This document shows positions 1-11,770 of a stretch of DNA of 64,000 nucleotides, piece by piece. Source of the stretch: Axinella damicornis (lineage: Eukaryota > Porifera > Demospongiae > Axinellida > Axinellidae). Below the pieces are notes generated by a model that made no database searches, had not been told where the DNA came from, and worked only from the letters and a program-made list of their open reading frames with translations. The translations under genes and the position numbers were made by a program. Numbering within the stretch: position 1 is the stretch's first letter; each line of letters opens with the position of its first letter. Where the stretch lies: contig OZ007512.1 of the NCBI GenBank assembly GCA_963931865.1, positions 9,054,796-9,118,795 of the forward strand. Reading direction: 5' to 3'.

Positions 1-852
1 CTGATGTGGTCATTGGAATGCACTTAGCTCTTTACCAACCAATGACTGCAAAAGCCGTCATGAGCTCCCATAAGCCATAAGAATTTATATGGCCCAGGGG
101 AATTTATTACTAGGCGTTATACTTTAATACAGGATTTTGCTTCCTTAAGCTGTTTCTTATGGTTGGTAAAGAGTTAAGTCATTTGATGTGGTCATGCGTC
201 TGACTCTCATCCTGTCACGATGGGGTCACGTGCTGGGTCGAGCGGGGCGAGGCTGAGCATGCAGTGCATGGCGTTGCACCAGCAGAGCAGTGTTTCGCAT
301 CTTCCACACCGGACTTGCAGAGCTTGCACTGTAGATACTGCAACATTCATGCTGTTTTCTCCACAGCATGCATGTTGGTGAGTATGTTACCCTTTCAGTG
401 TTGTGTTTGAGCGTAGGTGTACAATGGTGATCAGATTGGCTGCAATGACTGCATCTCAGCCGGCTTCAACGAAGCTTTTAAACTGTTTCATCAGCATGTA
501 AAATGGGGATCTTGGGGTCCCAAACTTTAGATTGGGGTCGACCCCGGTTAGGTTATGCACTTTTCGTTCCGAAGCCATGCGGTCATGCAACAGCTGTGGT
601 AAATTAGTCCATGGCTCAGCATAATTGCAATTTTCAACCAGTTTACTGAGACCCAGACGAACTCCCTGGAGGTCTGTGTTGAGTCTACTGTAGGGTTATA
701 CAGTGCAGTAGGAGAAATGAATGTCCAGTAGTCCTTTCACACCCTCCAACTCAAGATTATGGACCCCTTTTCTCTGTTGGATTGGTTAGGGATTTGCTAT
801 GGAGTAATAAATGTGAATTCTAAAGCTATCTTCAGGACTTACAAAAAGAACA

Positions 853-2661
853 CTACAAAAGTATCAAATCACTAGTACTGTCACTGTTCTCAGTCTCTTC
901 AATTGTGATTGAGGAATGTTCCTCAGGCATCAACAGCTCCTCCTCCAAATCAGTCTCTGATCTCCTCTGGGTCCTCTTTTTCCTCTGGGATCTCTTCTTC
1001 AAGTACCATCCCAGGGCAGACAGTGGAAACGATGGGAGCAGTGATAGAAACACTCCCTTCAATCCAGTTTCAATTTGTACTTGCACCAGCAGCATCACCT
1101 CGTACAGGATCAGCAGCATGAGGATGAGTCCAATGGTTGCAGTAATCACGACAAAGTACAAGCACATACTTCCACAGCACTTGACACTGCTCTGGAAACT
1201 TCTCATTCTTGGTTGTCGACACTGATACAGCACATAGGCAACAATGAGTGCTAAACCAACTGTTGTTAGTAGCACAGTTATTATATACACGATAGTAACA
1301 TGCGGGTGGATTGGTAGCAGTACACCCAGTGGGATAGCAATCATGGTAAGGAGTTGTACGGCAGTCAGAATATTCCATAATGCAAGTATGTGAACTGATA
1401 ACAGCAGGTAGTGCTTCACGGAGGAACATCTGCAACCGACATACTTCTGCTTTGTATCGCAATGTTTCTTCACAGTGTACATGGAAATCAAGAGCTCCAC
1501 TAGCACAGCAACTGGGATGACGGTACACTTGGCCACTACAGTAAGCACTTCATCATAGTAGACACTTGTACCAGACGGAATAGTGCAGGGATGATTAGGA
1601 AGCTGGATGATACAGGATGTAATGGATGGATGATTGCGAGTATATTGATGTGTAAGTGACTGTGTAGTGTATCCGATGTTGATTAGGAAAGTTATACCTG
1701 CTGCTGCCCAGTATAAATATTTCATGAAGTCTTCAGTTGAAGCTTTGGTCCTCATCTTAGGATAGTGTAAAGACACTAACTTTGCCAGCACAATTGGCAT
1801 CAGAATGTTTAGGAACGCAAAAGCAGACATTATAATGAGACGATAGAAGTGAGATCGGTCAAGCTGTGATCCGTAAGATCCTGTAACCCATTGGTTATAG
1901 CTTATAGATACATATCCTTTGTCATTTTCATCTGTTTGTCCATGAACATGTGCGTACGACTTTACCTGTACAGCACATGGGTATGCAATATCTTAGTATA
2001 GTGAGTGTGCAGGTAGGTAGCTAGATAATATCATCACAGACACAGTGACATGTATTAGACTATAATTAATATTTAGCTTCTGAGGCCTTAAGTTCCTGAC
2101 ACCCTGCATATGCCATCTATTCCCATACATACTATGCCATACACATGCACACACAAATATTCTCACCCAAGGAAGGAGTTCCATCAGTGCTGCCAATAGG
2201 TCATCCTCAGAAGTGTTACAGGGCAGATCATCAATGTGAAGTGAAGCATGTAGGTAACCATGGTGTTGTACGACATGGTAAATACTTTCACTTAAAACAT
2301 TATCTAATATAAGTACCTGATCTACTGAAATGAGATTGAGTAAGGGAGAACTGCTCCACTGAAATTCGTAGTAGTATGAGTGGTTAATCAGCATACCAGA
2401 CGAGGGAGGATGTTCACTACAACTCCGTGGTAGCATACTGTCAATAATGATATTCACACGAATATAGACTATATCTCGAGGTGAACGTTGAGGTGGGAAG
2501 AAAGTGTCTTGTATCAGGTACCTCACTTTGCTGTCTGTGATCAGAACATGTTCTAATTTCTGATACACATGGACATGGGTTGCAAGGTGGTGTGCACTTG
2601 CAGTCACAGCTATCGTTGTCAGAATGAAGATGCTGGTGAGCAACGTCCACTCTGCAGCCAT
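853..2661 (-). CDS. Two-exon seven-TM receptor-like membrane protein, copy 1 (intact)
   Basis: Exon 1 is 2661-2167 and exon 2 is 1965-853, joined in phase 0 across a 201-bp intron (donor GTGAGA, acceptor CTGTACAG), giving 535 residues. Residues 1-22 are a signal peptide. Residues 23-165 form an ectodomain with possible N-glycosylation sites (NHS, NTS) that ends in LPW. Exon 2 gives a stalk and seven hydrophobic segments near 212-231, 248-265, 305-329, 351-382, 388-412, 433-460 and 469-487. Loops after segments 1, 3, 5 and 7 are basic, and the loop after segment 2 has two Cys (283, 292), so the N terminus is outside and the C terminus inside. The tail is KKRSQRKKRTQRR and then acidic. The start chosen is the ATG in GCCATGGCT. 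A pyrimidine-CAG just upstream suggests a 5' UTR exon. I see no DRY or NPxxY motif and do not recognise the family; a receptor role is inferred from topology only. Confidence 0.8.
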
Positions 2662-3229
2662 GGCTGATCAAAATCTGCACGGAAAGAATAAGATCACAAC
2701 GATGAAGCCTGACAAAACAGAAAGCCAGCTACTGATTGTAAACTAGCCAAGTGAATAGTTATTCTCATTGCTAACTTCTCATCGGTCCAGTATATTGTAT
2801 GCACATAAGAACACACTGCAATTATTATAGCACCAGTATGTACAGTAGACTATGTATACAGTGCTATAATTACGCAAACAAGGTACTATTCCAAAATGAC
2901 TAGTGCAATAATTTCTCACCTATGACGCAGAGAGATGATATCTAGCTAGAATGTACTCAAATGAACTAATCACTTCACTAGCCTACTTCCAACATTCAAG
3001 CTAGGTAAATGCACGCTACCAAAATTTCAGCTAGTACTGCATGCATCTATTATGCAGAGCATAATTATATGTACTAAGCGTTGCTTTGATAATATCTATG
3101 TTTCTCTCACACACAATCATGTACCTATGGAATAAGGAACTGCAATTGTATCCCACTATCAAGACTTTCAGTGTGTACTTATACAACTAACATTGATAGG
3201 CAAATCCCTGTGGGGAATCCTCCTCAACG

Positions 3230-3525
3230 ATAAAGCTTTGTTCCAGATAGCAACATCGATCTGAAAGCTGAAAACATCCACCAGCCCAGCTGATTTCAGA
3301 TTTGATTGCTGTTGTGAAAGCTGAAACTTCCTCCCGCCTAGCTGATTCCCAGATATGTTAGAACGCTGAAACTTCCCTGCTGATTCCATGGCCAGATTAC
3401 TTGCTGTTCTGAAAGCTCTTGTCAGGCTGATTTAGAGGTGATTGCAGTTCTGAAAGCTGAAAACATCCTCTAGCCCTGCTGATTTTCGATTTCATTCCTG
3501 TTCTGAAAGCTGAAACTACCAGTGG
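3230..3525. repeat. Imperfect tandem repeat containing CTGAAAGCTGAAA
   Basis: The motif CTGAAAGCTGAAA followed by C-rich bases and GCTGATT recurs about every 50-65 bases. Related stretches lie at 4985-5190 and, in the duplicated block, at 34555-34835. Several small open frames cross it but they differ between copies and are not convincing genes. Confidence 0.6.
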
Positions 3526-3765
3526 CACCAGATTAGATACTGTGTCAAGCACAGTGAGTTGTTTATAGCTATACCGAAACAGAAACCTCTAACGCTGACC
3601 CATAACTATGTTGGTGGTGCCAGTTCAATCTGAATGCATGCATGCAGTAGATCCACACACTGTTACGATGCTAGAGCACCTAGCATGCGGCTATCATCTG
3701 TATGGATTCTTCCAGTTCTAGCTGGACAGTCAGCTACGGCCTGGTTATAGCTACTGAGCTATACT

Positions 3766-4158
3766 GGTATCACACACATACTTCCACAGCACTTTACACT
3801 GCTCTGGAAACTTCTCCTTCTTGGTTTTTGACACTGATACAGCACATAGGCAACAATGAGTGTGAAACCAGCTGGTGCTAGTAGCACAGTCGATAGTAAC
3901 TTGTGGGTGGACTGGTAGCAGTACACCCAGTGGGACAGCAATCATGGTAAAGAGTTGTACGGTAGTCAGAAAGTTCCATAATGCAAGTATGTGAGATGAC
4001 AACAGCAGGTAGTGCTTCGCGGAGGAAAATCTGCAACCAACATACCTCTGCTTTGTATCGTAATATTTCTTCACAGTGTATATGGAAATCAAGAGCTCCA
4101 CCAACACAGCAACTGGGATGATGGTACACTTGGTCACTAAAGTAAGCACTTCATCATA
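3766..4158 (-). pseudogene. Receptor exon 2 fragment (segments 3-5), pseudogene
   Basis: Translation of the minus strand gives the third to fifth hydrophobic segments of the receptor family, beginning at VLTLVTKCTIIPVAVLVELL and ending around the loop before segment 6. A small deletion near 3890 (after HPQVTI) shifts the frame. Both ends are cut: the 3' end joins duplicated flank at 3768 and the 5' end stops abruptly at 4158. It is equivalent to part of the copy that lies in full at 35356-37011 next to the partner block, so it is probably the remnant of the same neighbour after a deletion. Confidence 0.85.
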
Positions 4159-5473
4159 TCTGCAGTACGTACATTACAAGCTAGCAAGGTATTATTATTA
4201 CATCAGGAATGGCGTTTAATAATTTCTCACCTATGATGTAGAGAGATGTGTCTGCTATAGGTTAGCAAATAGCCAGCTAGAATGTACTGAAATGAACTAA
4301 TCACTTCACTAGCTTCCTTCTTCTGACATTCAAGCTATAATTATATAGGCAAACGCATGCTACCAAAATTTGAGCTAGTACTGCATGCAGAGTATTTATG
4401 TATGAAGCGTTGCTCTGTGTTTCTCTCACACACAATCGTGTGCCTATGGAATAAGGAACTGCAATTGTATCCCACTATCAAGACTTTCAGTGTGTTCTTA
4501 TACAATTATAGGCAAATCCCTGTGGGGAATCCTTCTCAATAATTGCTCCAGGTGCAGCAATTATTATAGCTGCAGTACGTACATGACAAGCTAGCAAGGT
4601 ATTAGCTATTATTACATAAGGAATGACGTAGAGAGATGTGTCTGCTATAGATTAGCAAATAGCCAGCTAGCATGTACTCAAATGAACTAATCACTTCACT
4701 AGCTTCCTTCTTCTGACATTCAAGCTATAATTATATAGGCAAACACATGCTACCAAAATTTCAGCTAGTACTGCATGCATCTAGCTATACAGAGTATTTA
4801 TGTATGAAGCGTTGCTCTGATAATAGCTGTGTTTCTCTCACACACAATTGTGTGCCTATGGAATAAGGAACTGCAATTGTATCCCACTATCAAGACTTTC
4901 AGTGTGTTCTTATACAATTATAGGCAAATCCCTGTGGGGAATCCTCCTCAACGATACCTTTATTCCAGATACATAGCAACATCTAAACGTCCTCTGCCCA
5001 GCTGATTACAGGTTCAGATTGCTGTTCTGAAAGCTAAAACTTCCTCTGGTCCGGCTTTTTCCAGATTTGTTCTGAAAGATGCAAACTTTCCTGCCATTCT
5101 GAATGCAAAAATTTCCGCCTGGTGACGCTGAGTTGATTGCTGTCTGAGGCTCCAACTTCACCTGTGACCATGCAGTCTGGGAATGCGCTCCTCTAAAATC
5201 TATCACTATTGTCTGTGCTGCAATTCTGCTGGAAATTCATGCCCAGTCAACTGAAATCCACTGTATAGCTAGTCATGCAGTCGATTGTACACCCAACACT
5301 CTTCAAGTTTTCAGTATAGCTACCTGGTCATGGACAAAATGATCTAGCCATGCCTGAACAAGTAACTGAATACAGATCCGGCTACCTGATATCTAGCTTA
5401 ATTTGTCAAAGCATAACTGTGTGGTCAACAAATGTAGAGTTCAATTAGCTACTGAAGAATGACGACTATGATT

Positions 5474-6089
5474 GGGGCGAGCGTGAGCGAGCCCCACATA
5501 GACGAGTTTGCTTCGAATTTTCTATATATGTTTATATCTGTCGTACGTCGTGCCGTAAATCACTTCCTGCTCGTATTTTGCGTGTTCTTGCATCATGCGT
5601 TATTTCCAAACTGAGTTCTCGTGCGTTGATATCGCGGAGAACTGTCAACTGAGACGCGAACCGTGTCTGAACAGTCTACCTCAACAAGGCCTTGCATGGA
5701 GACTATAGCGGGGCGGTGAGTGGCTAAAGCATTTCATGAAGACGGGTGAACCATGGTACCATGAACAGTCTAACCAGGCTCTGTAGCTACCTTCTCGCCT
5801 GTGGTGACAGCAAACTGGACGAAGTCCGCACTTAGCTAGCTAGCTAGCTACCTATTGTATTCACCGACCTCAGACCGGTACATGTCCTGCAGAACACATG
5901 CCATTGTCACATGGTGTACTAGCAGCATGCATATAGGCCCCTGTGTTGTGCACGTGTGTCATATTACGATTTCTGTCATCTCAGTCGTGCAACATTGGAT
6001 GGGCTGCATTGGCAGGGGACATTAAAATTTGACTGACTGTGCATGCAAATAAGTACTCGTTCTGCATTGTACTCGCTCACGCTCGCCCC
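5474..6089. mobile_element. Nonautonomous element, GGGGCGAGC family, copy 1
   Basis: The segment starts with GGGGCGAGCGTGAGCGAG and ends with the reverse complement, an 18-bp terminal inverted repeat. No transposase frame is present. The right part is homologous, in inverse orientation, to 41726-42622, including flanking bases beyond the CCCC end (ATGCATTCTCCTAG in both). The true boundary on that side may therefore lie further out. A TAGC tract lies inside near 5833. Confidence 0.65.
5833..5851. repeat. (TAGC)n tract
   Basis: Four uninterrupted TAGC units. Similar tracts lie at 41881-41892, 45719-45732, 46181-46200 and 50749-50764. See the TAGCTA footprint finding for a possible origin. Confidence 0.9.
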
Positions 6090-6156
6090 ACAATGCCATG
6101 CATTCTCCTAGTTATATGTGAATGTGTAGTAATATAGCTAGCTACTGGGTTGACAA

Positions 6157-6249
6157 TAGCCTCGTTCCCAGGCCCCGCCCAGCTTTTCGTCGCTTGCAGT
6201 ACGTTCTTTCGTGCAACCGAAACGGCGCGCGGGCCTGGGAACGAGGCTA
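6157..6249. mobile_element. MITE of the TAGCCTCG family with 9-bp target duplication
   Basis: Ends are TAGCCTCGTTCCCAGGCCC and its inverted complement. The element is flanked directly by GGTTGACAA at 6148-6156 and again at 6250-6258, a perfect 9-bp direct repeat. The 93-bp element has no coding capacity. Nine-base target duplications are characteristic of Mutator-like elements, so this is probably a MULE-derived MITE. Confidence 0.85.
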
Positions 6250-6369
6250 GGTTGACAAGTCAACACTGTGTGTAATAATGCAACTAGCTCAAGAGAAATA
6301 TTTGGGCACTAAGTGTCACTACTGAGTGAATATAGCTACTATAATTATATAAATCCACTTTAAAACTTG

Positions 6370-7200
6370 CACTGTTCTCAATGTGGCTGACACCCAGACA
6401 TTAGTACCAGGTTGATGCGAGTTGTGGGACTGTCACCTTCGTTTGAGATTCAAGTTATTGTTGAAATCTTACATGAATGATTGGCACAGATTAGGGTACT
6501 TACCACCATACCACATTTTATTTGTGCTTGGATACTGACTGACATGTGTACATGTACGTGTCTAGGTATGAGTTGTGGGGCTGTCCAATAGGATTAATTT
6601 TGAGCGTTCTTGCATAAATAATTTCAACCACCACAGTTTTCTTTGTGCTTGGATGTGACTGACACCCAGACATGTGTACTAGTCCAGGTATACTAGATGT
6701 GAGTTGTGGGACTGTCCTTTTTCGAATAGGCCACATTCTTTCTGTTTCATAATTGGTCGTACAGATTCACTGGTTCATGCATAATGAGTCGTACAGATTC
6801 AGTCATGAAGTGGTACAGTTCATGTATACGATTTCATCGATCATTAATTTTCCAGTATAAAAGTTTCAGTGTGTAATATGCAGTGCAGCTGTCCATGCGT
6901 TCCTTCATCCATTCTGGTCCCTGCATCATGGCTGCATGTACAGCGACAGTATCAAGTACATGCAGGACTCATTCATGCTAGCTCGTACCATGCAATTACA
7001 CTACTCGCATCTCAGCTCATTGGTTCACTTGATCAGAATGAACATGCTAGCTTGTAGGATGCACATGAAATCGATATCTGCACACAATGAATACTCCCAG
7101 GCTGTAGGAGAGGGGAATGAGGCTATAGCTACTGCCTCTTGAATGTCCTGTGAAGGGTTTCTACTTAGCTACATACTTTAATCTTGGGGTGAAAGGAGCA
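6370..7200. repeat. Intergenic spacer repeat of the receptor array, copy 1
   Basis: This non-coding segment begins near CACTGTTCTCAATGTGGCTG and recurs at 47068-47705, 59472-60260 and 63790-64000. In each case it lies in the interval between one receptor copy's 5' side and the next copy's 3' side, so it is part of the repeating unit of the array rather than a separate transposon. Small open frames here are not conserved between copies. Confidence 0.8.
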
Positions 7201-7623
7201 CAATAAGTTTGTCGTGGTCCCGTGGATCAGTCTGTTCTTCTGACATTATATTAAGTAGTTTAAATTAATCACCAGTCAAAGAAATCTACCCTAGGAAGTT
7301 ACTACAGAATCAATTCACGAACCTGGCACTCTCTGGTAGTACCAGAGGCTGAGTCTAATGTCCTGACAGTAGCCTTTGCTGTTGCATAGTAGTAGAGACA
7401 GTCAAATGACAAGCTTGACAAGTAATGGCACTCCTATAGACAATAACCAGACAAATCTCATTGCAAAATTTTACTATGTAATCCAGTAGCAGGTCCTTTC
7501 GCGACCACCAAATAAATATTATGGACCCCCTTCTCTGTTGGATTAGCATACAGCAAATATGTGGGACTTGCAATAGAGTAATAAAGATGAAGATTCTTAG
7601 GACTTACAAAAAGAACATTATAA

Positions 7624-8448
7624 TTACAGTAGTATCAAATCACTGTCACTGTTCTTAGTCTCTTCGATTGTGATTGAGGTATGTTCCTCAGGCGTCAACA
7701 GCTCCTCCTCCAAATCAGTCTCCGATCTCCTCTGGGACCTCTTTTTCCTCTGGGATCTCTTCCTCAAGTACCATCCCAGTGCAGACAGTGGAAACGATGG
7801 AAGCAATGACAGATATACTCCCTTCACTCCAGTTCCAATTTGTACTTGCACCAGCAGCATCAGTTCGTACAGGACAAGCAGTGCGAGAATGAGTCCGATG
7901 GTTGCAGTAATCATGACAAAGTACACACATACAATTCCACAACACCTTACACTGCTCTGGAAACTTTTCCTTCTTGGTTTTTGACACTGATACAGCACAT
8001 AGGCAACAATGAGTGCTAAACCAACTGTTGTTAGTAGCACAGTTATTATATAGACGATAGTAACTTGCGGGTGGATTGGTAGCAGTACGCCCAGTGGGAT
8101 AGCAATCATGGTAAAGAGTTGTACGGTAGTCAGAATATTCCATAATGCAAGTAGCTATGTGAAATGACAACAGCAGGTAATGCTTCATGGAGGAACATCT
8201 GCAACCGGCATACCTCTGCTTTGTATCGTAATGTTTCTTCACAGTGTACATGGAAATCAGTAGTTCCACTAACACAGCAACTGGGATGATGGTACACTTG
8301 GCCACTAGAGTAAGCACTTCATCATAGTAAACACTTGTATCAGATGGAATTTCACAGGGATGATTAAGAAGAGGAATATGATACAGGTTGTAATGGACGG
8401 ATGATTGTGAGTACATTGATGCGTAAGTGAGACTGTAGTGTATCCGAT
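7624..8448 (-). pseudogene. Receptor exon 2, 5'-truncated and frameshifted
   Basis: The C-terminal half is intact from the stop at 7624 through hydrophobic segments 7, 6 and 5, with the family tail ending SDSDLILL. At 8152-8157 the sequence has TAGCTA where other copies have TA; the extra four bases break the frame inside segment 4. Beyond it the other frame carries segments 4 and 3, then further small changes near 8370. Homology stops at 8448, before segment 2, and no ectodomain exon follows. It is a dead copy. Confidence 0.9.
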
Positions 8449-9440
8449 CTGCAAAGCAGTTCTGGAAATTGGCAGTTCAGTGGGTGTCAGTGCTCAAAGT
8501 TACCAGGATCTCTTGGAATCTTGGTCTGGCCTGTGGTGCAGAGCATACCAGAGTTATGATAACTACATGTAGCATGTTTGACCACGATCATGATAATAAC
8601 AGAGTCTGCACATGTAGTACATGAACAGAACTTCTACACACACATAGCAGCTGTTCAACCATTGTGCTGCACTGCTACTACAGAAGTTAGCACCAGAACA
8701 GTACCACCTTGCCTACAGGAGCTCATCAGAGAATGGAACTTCTTGTGTTGCTATCAAAAAATAGGTGAAGTAAGGAGAAATTAGTAAGGAGAAATTATTC
8801 AGAAAAAACACGCAGCGTTTACTGCCCGTACCTCCAGGCATATGTATCAAGAGTTGTGCATGGTCTGCCGTGTGGTGTGTGGTGTGCTGCAACTCCGAGC
8901 AGATCCAAGATCACAGATCCGAAGTAGTTGTTTATACAGGGACCAGCTATTATAATCCACAAGGTTCATGCTAGAATCACAAATAGTCGTACCTTTGCTT
9001 TCAGTGTGGATGTGATATAATTGCAGGAAAGAGAAAATATGCAACATGGTATCAGAACTACCATTGGAATTACACCATATTTTGGCGTGGACACTCACAG
9101 GTACACTCTAGCGCTGCAATTCAGATATCAACAGAATGTGCAGTCATAGATAATATACTACTATAATATTCGTAGTATATTATCTATGGTGCAGTGCAGG
9201 CCCTCAGCAACACAACGGTGCAAGTCCCGTGTTTATACGTTGCAGCGTTCCTGAGATACAGCTGCTTTCCGCAATTTGTTCCTGTAGAAGGGGTCCACGA
9301 TAGCAATGACAGTACTTCTGGAGAGTTCTGAGGCAAACGAACGACTCAAACGACTGAAGGTCCCACCCACTTCCGGTAATATATGCGTTCGGCGCTAACG
9401 CATCTGATTATACACGTCGTCTGATAATCAATGGCTTACT
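8449..9440. other. Intergenic, no gene seen
   Basis: No open frame with family features and no clear splice structure was found. A short AT-rich hairpin lies at 9146-9187. Confidence 0.5.
9146..9187. repeat. AT-rich hairpin, 15-bp perfect arms
   Basis: Arms ATAGATAATATACTA and its exact reverse complement are separated by a 12-base AT-rich loop. It could be a very short MITE or a chance palindrome; no target duplication is obvious. Confidence 0.7.
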
Positions 9441-9580
9441 CTACATTCATGACTCTAACCCCATCCACTCACTAATTAATGAGTATTCATGCTATGTCCG
9501 CTAAAACATCAAGATACAGGAATGGCCCAGCCCAGTCCCAAGGACCTTACCACAAGTGACATCACTGAAAGTCTGATGAT
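9440..9580. repeat. Dispersed repeat, partner at 13425-13580
   Basis: The landmarks CATGACTCTAACC, CATCCACTCACTAAT, CAAGATACAGGAA, TGGCCCAGCCCA and AAGGACCTTA occur in the same order and orientation at 13425-13580. It is a direct repeat about 4 kb apart with no coding content I can recognise. Confidence 0.75.
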
Positions 9581-9897
9581 AAGATTTGAACAGAGTAGGT
9601 TGGACACAGTCATGTGACCTACGTGCGTAGGCGAATTTATATGTATATGCTATACCGAATTGTGTTCTTGGTAGTCTTTACGGGTAACTCAACAAATTGG
9701 CTTGACATAATTCGGTAGAGTACATTCCAAATATGCCGTCAACCCCTGGTCACTTAGGCTGTACGGCCTCTTGAAGGATCGGCCGTGGCAGAGAAGCCAC
9801 ACTCCCGGTACTACAACTGGAAGCCTTCCCAACCTGAAGCGTCTTCAACGTACTTCTACTTCCCAACTGTAGATTCACTTGGCGTTGATAATTTACG

Positions 9898-9940
9898 TTT
9901 ACCCTCAGTCCCAGGCCATATTGACTTGGGAACGAGGCTG
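9898..9940. mobile_element. Degenerate MITE of the TAGCCTCG family
   Basis: Left arm CCCTCAGTCCCAGGCC and right arm TGGGAACGAGGCT are recognisable versions of the family termini with several mismatches. No target duplication remains. Confidence 0.5.
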
Positions 9941-10069
9941 GTGAGGTTAGGAACATAAAACACACATATATTTCCGTGTGCAGAAAATGTGTCCAACCTC
10001 CCCTGGGATTTGAAGTAGGGTACGCCTTTCATCACAGTTACACAGTACAGCAGACAGGGTGAGAAACAC

Positions 10070-10310
10070 TCATAGTGCATGCTCTCTTGCATACTGTTCT
10101 GTACTGTACTGCTCAGAGAGCAGTTCCTCTTCTCCATGCAGAGCTCAGAGTGCTGGTCGCCATGGTCCCCCTTCTCACGTGAACTCCTCTCCCTCCTCCC
10201 TCTCCACCGGGACGCTGTAGAGGAATGCATCAGATCATTCCAACTCTCCAAGGTACATAGGTATTAGTGCACACAATGTTGGTACACCTGCTGCAGTGAA
10301 AGTGGCCACT
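10070..10310. repeat. Inverted repeat arm; partner 13866-14112
   Basis: This stretch, read in reverse complement, matches 13866-14112, so the two form arms about 3.6 kb apart. Both contain a reading frame ending in HRDAVEEC.RSFQLSK (plus strand here, minus strand in the partner), followed in both copies by GTAC, a possible splice donor. Upstream residues diverge and one arm has small indels. I do not recognise the product; it may be a captured exon carried by a repeat. Confidence 0.65.
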
Positions 10311-10342
10311 GGTGCATCACAATACCAATAAGTTACAGTTAA

Positions 10343-10457
10343 ATCACGCCTAGGAGGGATGTATCCGGTTTACAGTCACGAGCACGAGGGCGCGAAGCGC
10401 CCGAGTGAGTGCGAGTACGAGTGACTGTAAACCGGATACATCCCGACTAGGCGTGAT
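10343..10457. mobile_element. Hairpin MITE (ATCACGCCTAG termini)
   Basis: Arms of about 45 bases, starting ATCACGCCTAG and including GATGTATCCGGTTTACAGTC, are inverted around a GC-rich loop with GCGCGAAGCGC. There is no coding capacity. TAA occurs on both sides close to the ends and may be a target duplication. Confidence 0.75.
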
Positions 10458-10532
10458 CTAACTGGCTTATCTCACGTTGATTACTGTGGCTACGTCATAC
10501 TGCAGCACGGTTGCTACGGAGTTTCCTTGGTA

Positions 10533-10759
10533 AGGTAACGGAGGGGGTTTCCGGACAGTCTTTTAATTCCGGACACGGCATTCATGCCCCTCACATTCGC
10601 TCCGTTAGCAATTCTTCCGAATTATGGTTAGTGCGCATGCATACCATACCTTCGAACTTTCCAACGCTGTGCAGTTGTTGGCAAAAACTGCTCCTAGAGA
10701 GCGAAAGCTGGGGCAGTGTCCGGAAATCCCCTACTGTCCGGAAACCCCCTCCGTTACCT
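10533..10759. mobile_element. MITE with TA target duplication (AGGTAACGG termini)
   Basis: The termini AGGTAACGGAGGGGGTTTCC and the inverted complement extend for about 28 bases, and TA lies immediately outside both ends. TA duplication with this size is typical of Tc1/mariner-derived MITEs. The flanking DNA on both sides also carries ACTGCAGCACGGTT as a direct repeat (near 10499 and 10786). Confidence 0.75.
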
Positions 10760-11174
10760 TAACTGCTTGCGTCACACTGCAGCACGGTTTAGTCTGGCTT
10801 CAGTTCAGTGTGTGTTATAGCTAGCTGCTTGTATAGTAGTTGATGTCGTCGTTGAGAAGCCAGTAGCTAGTTCTTCGCACGATTCTCGAGGAGTATTGGG
10901 CCTATATTCAGTGATGGATGGCGTGACAGCGAGTGATTTCGAAAACAGGACAACTCCCACGTTGGAATTACGAAGAAGGGCCGTCTTCGATGTTAGTCAA
11001 AGCGGTTTAAACGTAGAAGGAAAGCGAAGAGAGAAGCCTAGTGCTCCCGTAAATGCAAAGGGACTGAAGACAAAATGACTGAACGTGAGGTGAGCTGTAA
11101 GGATCTAACTCCGTTAGTTTCTGGTCTCCGTGGTTGGTTCTGGCCGCGCGAGAGTGTGCTTACAGCATGAAGCA

Positions 11175-11286
11175 AAGCGATAGTAGCCGAAAGCTCTGTG
11201 CCGACCGTCCATCTATCGCATAGATCCATAGTGCTAGTAGCCGAAAGCTCTGTGCCGACCGTCCATCTATCGCATAGACCCATAGC
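11175..11286. repeat. Two-copy tandem repeat, about 54-bp unit
   Basis: AGTAGCCGAAAGCTCTGTGC followed by CGACCGTCCATCTATCGCATAG occurs twice in tandem with three differences near the unit ends. No gene is evident. Confidence 0.9.
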
Positions 11287-11429
11287 GCTTACGCGCGAAT
11301 ACCTTGCTACTTCTCAACTGTTGATCTAGACTACAGACACATTCTCCCTTGATCTGTGTGAAATACAGTGACTTTTGACGTTCACAATGCTACGACCAAG
11401 CGGTTGAACAAACCGTGAACAGTGGGGCT

Positions 11430-11510
11430 TCCCAGGGCATGTATCAAACATCAAAGGGATATACATGCCCTGGTCCAGGGCATGTATCAAACATCAAAGG
11501 GAAATACATC
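11430..11510. repeat. Two-copy tandem repeat with CAGGGCATGTATCAAACATC
   Basis: The 20-base motif CAGGGCATGTATCAAACATC plus AAAGGGA(T/A)ATACAT is present twice, about 42 bases apart. Confidence 0.85.
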
Positions 11511-11639
11511 GCCCCTGTTGCTGTAGCGCGTATACAGTGACTACCGGCACGTGTGATCCGCCCACGCAACGTGAGATAACATCACAATCACCCACTCCCC
11601 ACACCTTTCAAACAACTTGGGCTGTGAACACATCTATAC

Positions 11640-11770
11640 AGCAGTGCACAGTGAGGGAGGAGGAGAGGGAGAGGGAGTGAGGGGGAGGGAGGGAGAGGGA
11701 GGGAGAGGGAGCAAGATGGAGCAATGGGTGAGGGAGGGGTGAAAAAAGGAGAGTGAGGGGTGATGGAGAG
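11640..11770. repeat. Purine-rich (GGGAGA)n tract
   Basis: The plus strand is almost pure A/G with GGGAGAGGGAG units, followed by a pyrimidine-rich tract to about 11890. The long open frames across it on both strands are a consequence of composition. Confidence 0.8.

Larger units (their letters stand above)
1..3768. repeat. Segmental duplication, copy A (partner 31313-35083)
   Basis: This block matches 31313-35083 base for base apart from scattered substitutions and one-base indels. It covers the 3' flank, the whole two-exon receptor gene and about 1.1 kb of 5' flank. The two copies part at 3768: here the sequence jumps into a receptor exon fragment, while in the partner it continues into intergenic DNA and then a fuller receptor copy. 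The 852 bases before the gene hold no gene I can support. The first base of the window coincides with the start of detectable homology in the partner, so the true left edge may lie outside the window. Confidence 0.95.
2900..5000. repeat. Three tandem degenerate copies of a receptor 5'-flank segment
   Basis: A segment running from the dinucleotide-rich stretch near 2930 to the GAATCC motif near 3220 recurs at about 4200-4540 and again at about 4560-4960, separated by a receptor exon relic. Shared landmarks are CTACCAAAATTTCAGCTAG, GCGTTGCT and TTTCAGTGTG. The second and third copies differ from each other and from the first by small indels, two of which are GCTA insertions at TA (4613-4618 and 4792-4797). 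No gene is visible here. Confidence 0.8.

Noticed and set aside
905..1225. Plus-strand open frames opposite receptor exon 2 (also at 7670, 27979, 32218, 48273, 57436, 61690)
   Set aside because: They recur only because the antisense of a conserved exon stays open; no start context, splice sites or own protein features.
6157..6249. TAGCCTCG MITEs as the source of the TAGCTA footprints
   Set aside because: Their termini begin TAGC, but they make 9-bp target duplications; the footprint sites show no 9-bp repeat, only TA, so another element is needed.
10533..10759. AGGTAACGG MITE as the source of the TAGCTA footprints
   Set aside because: It has a TA target, but two terminal bases AG would leave TAAGTA or TACTTA, not TAGCTA.
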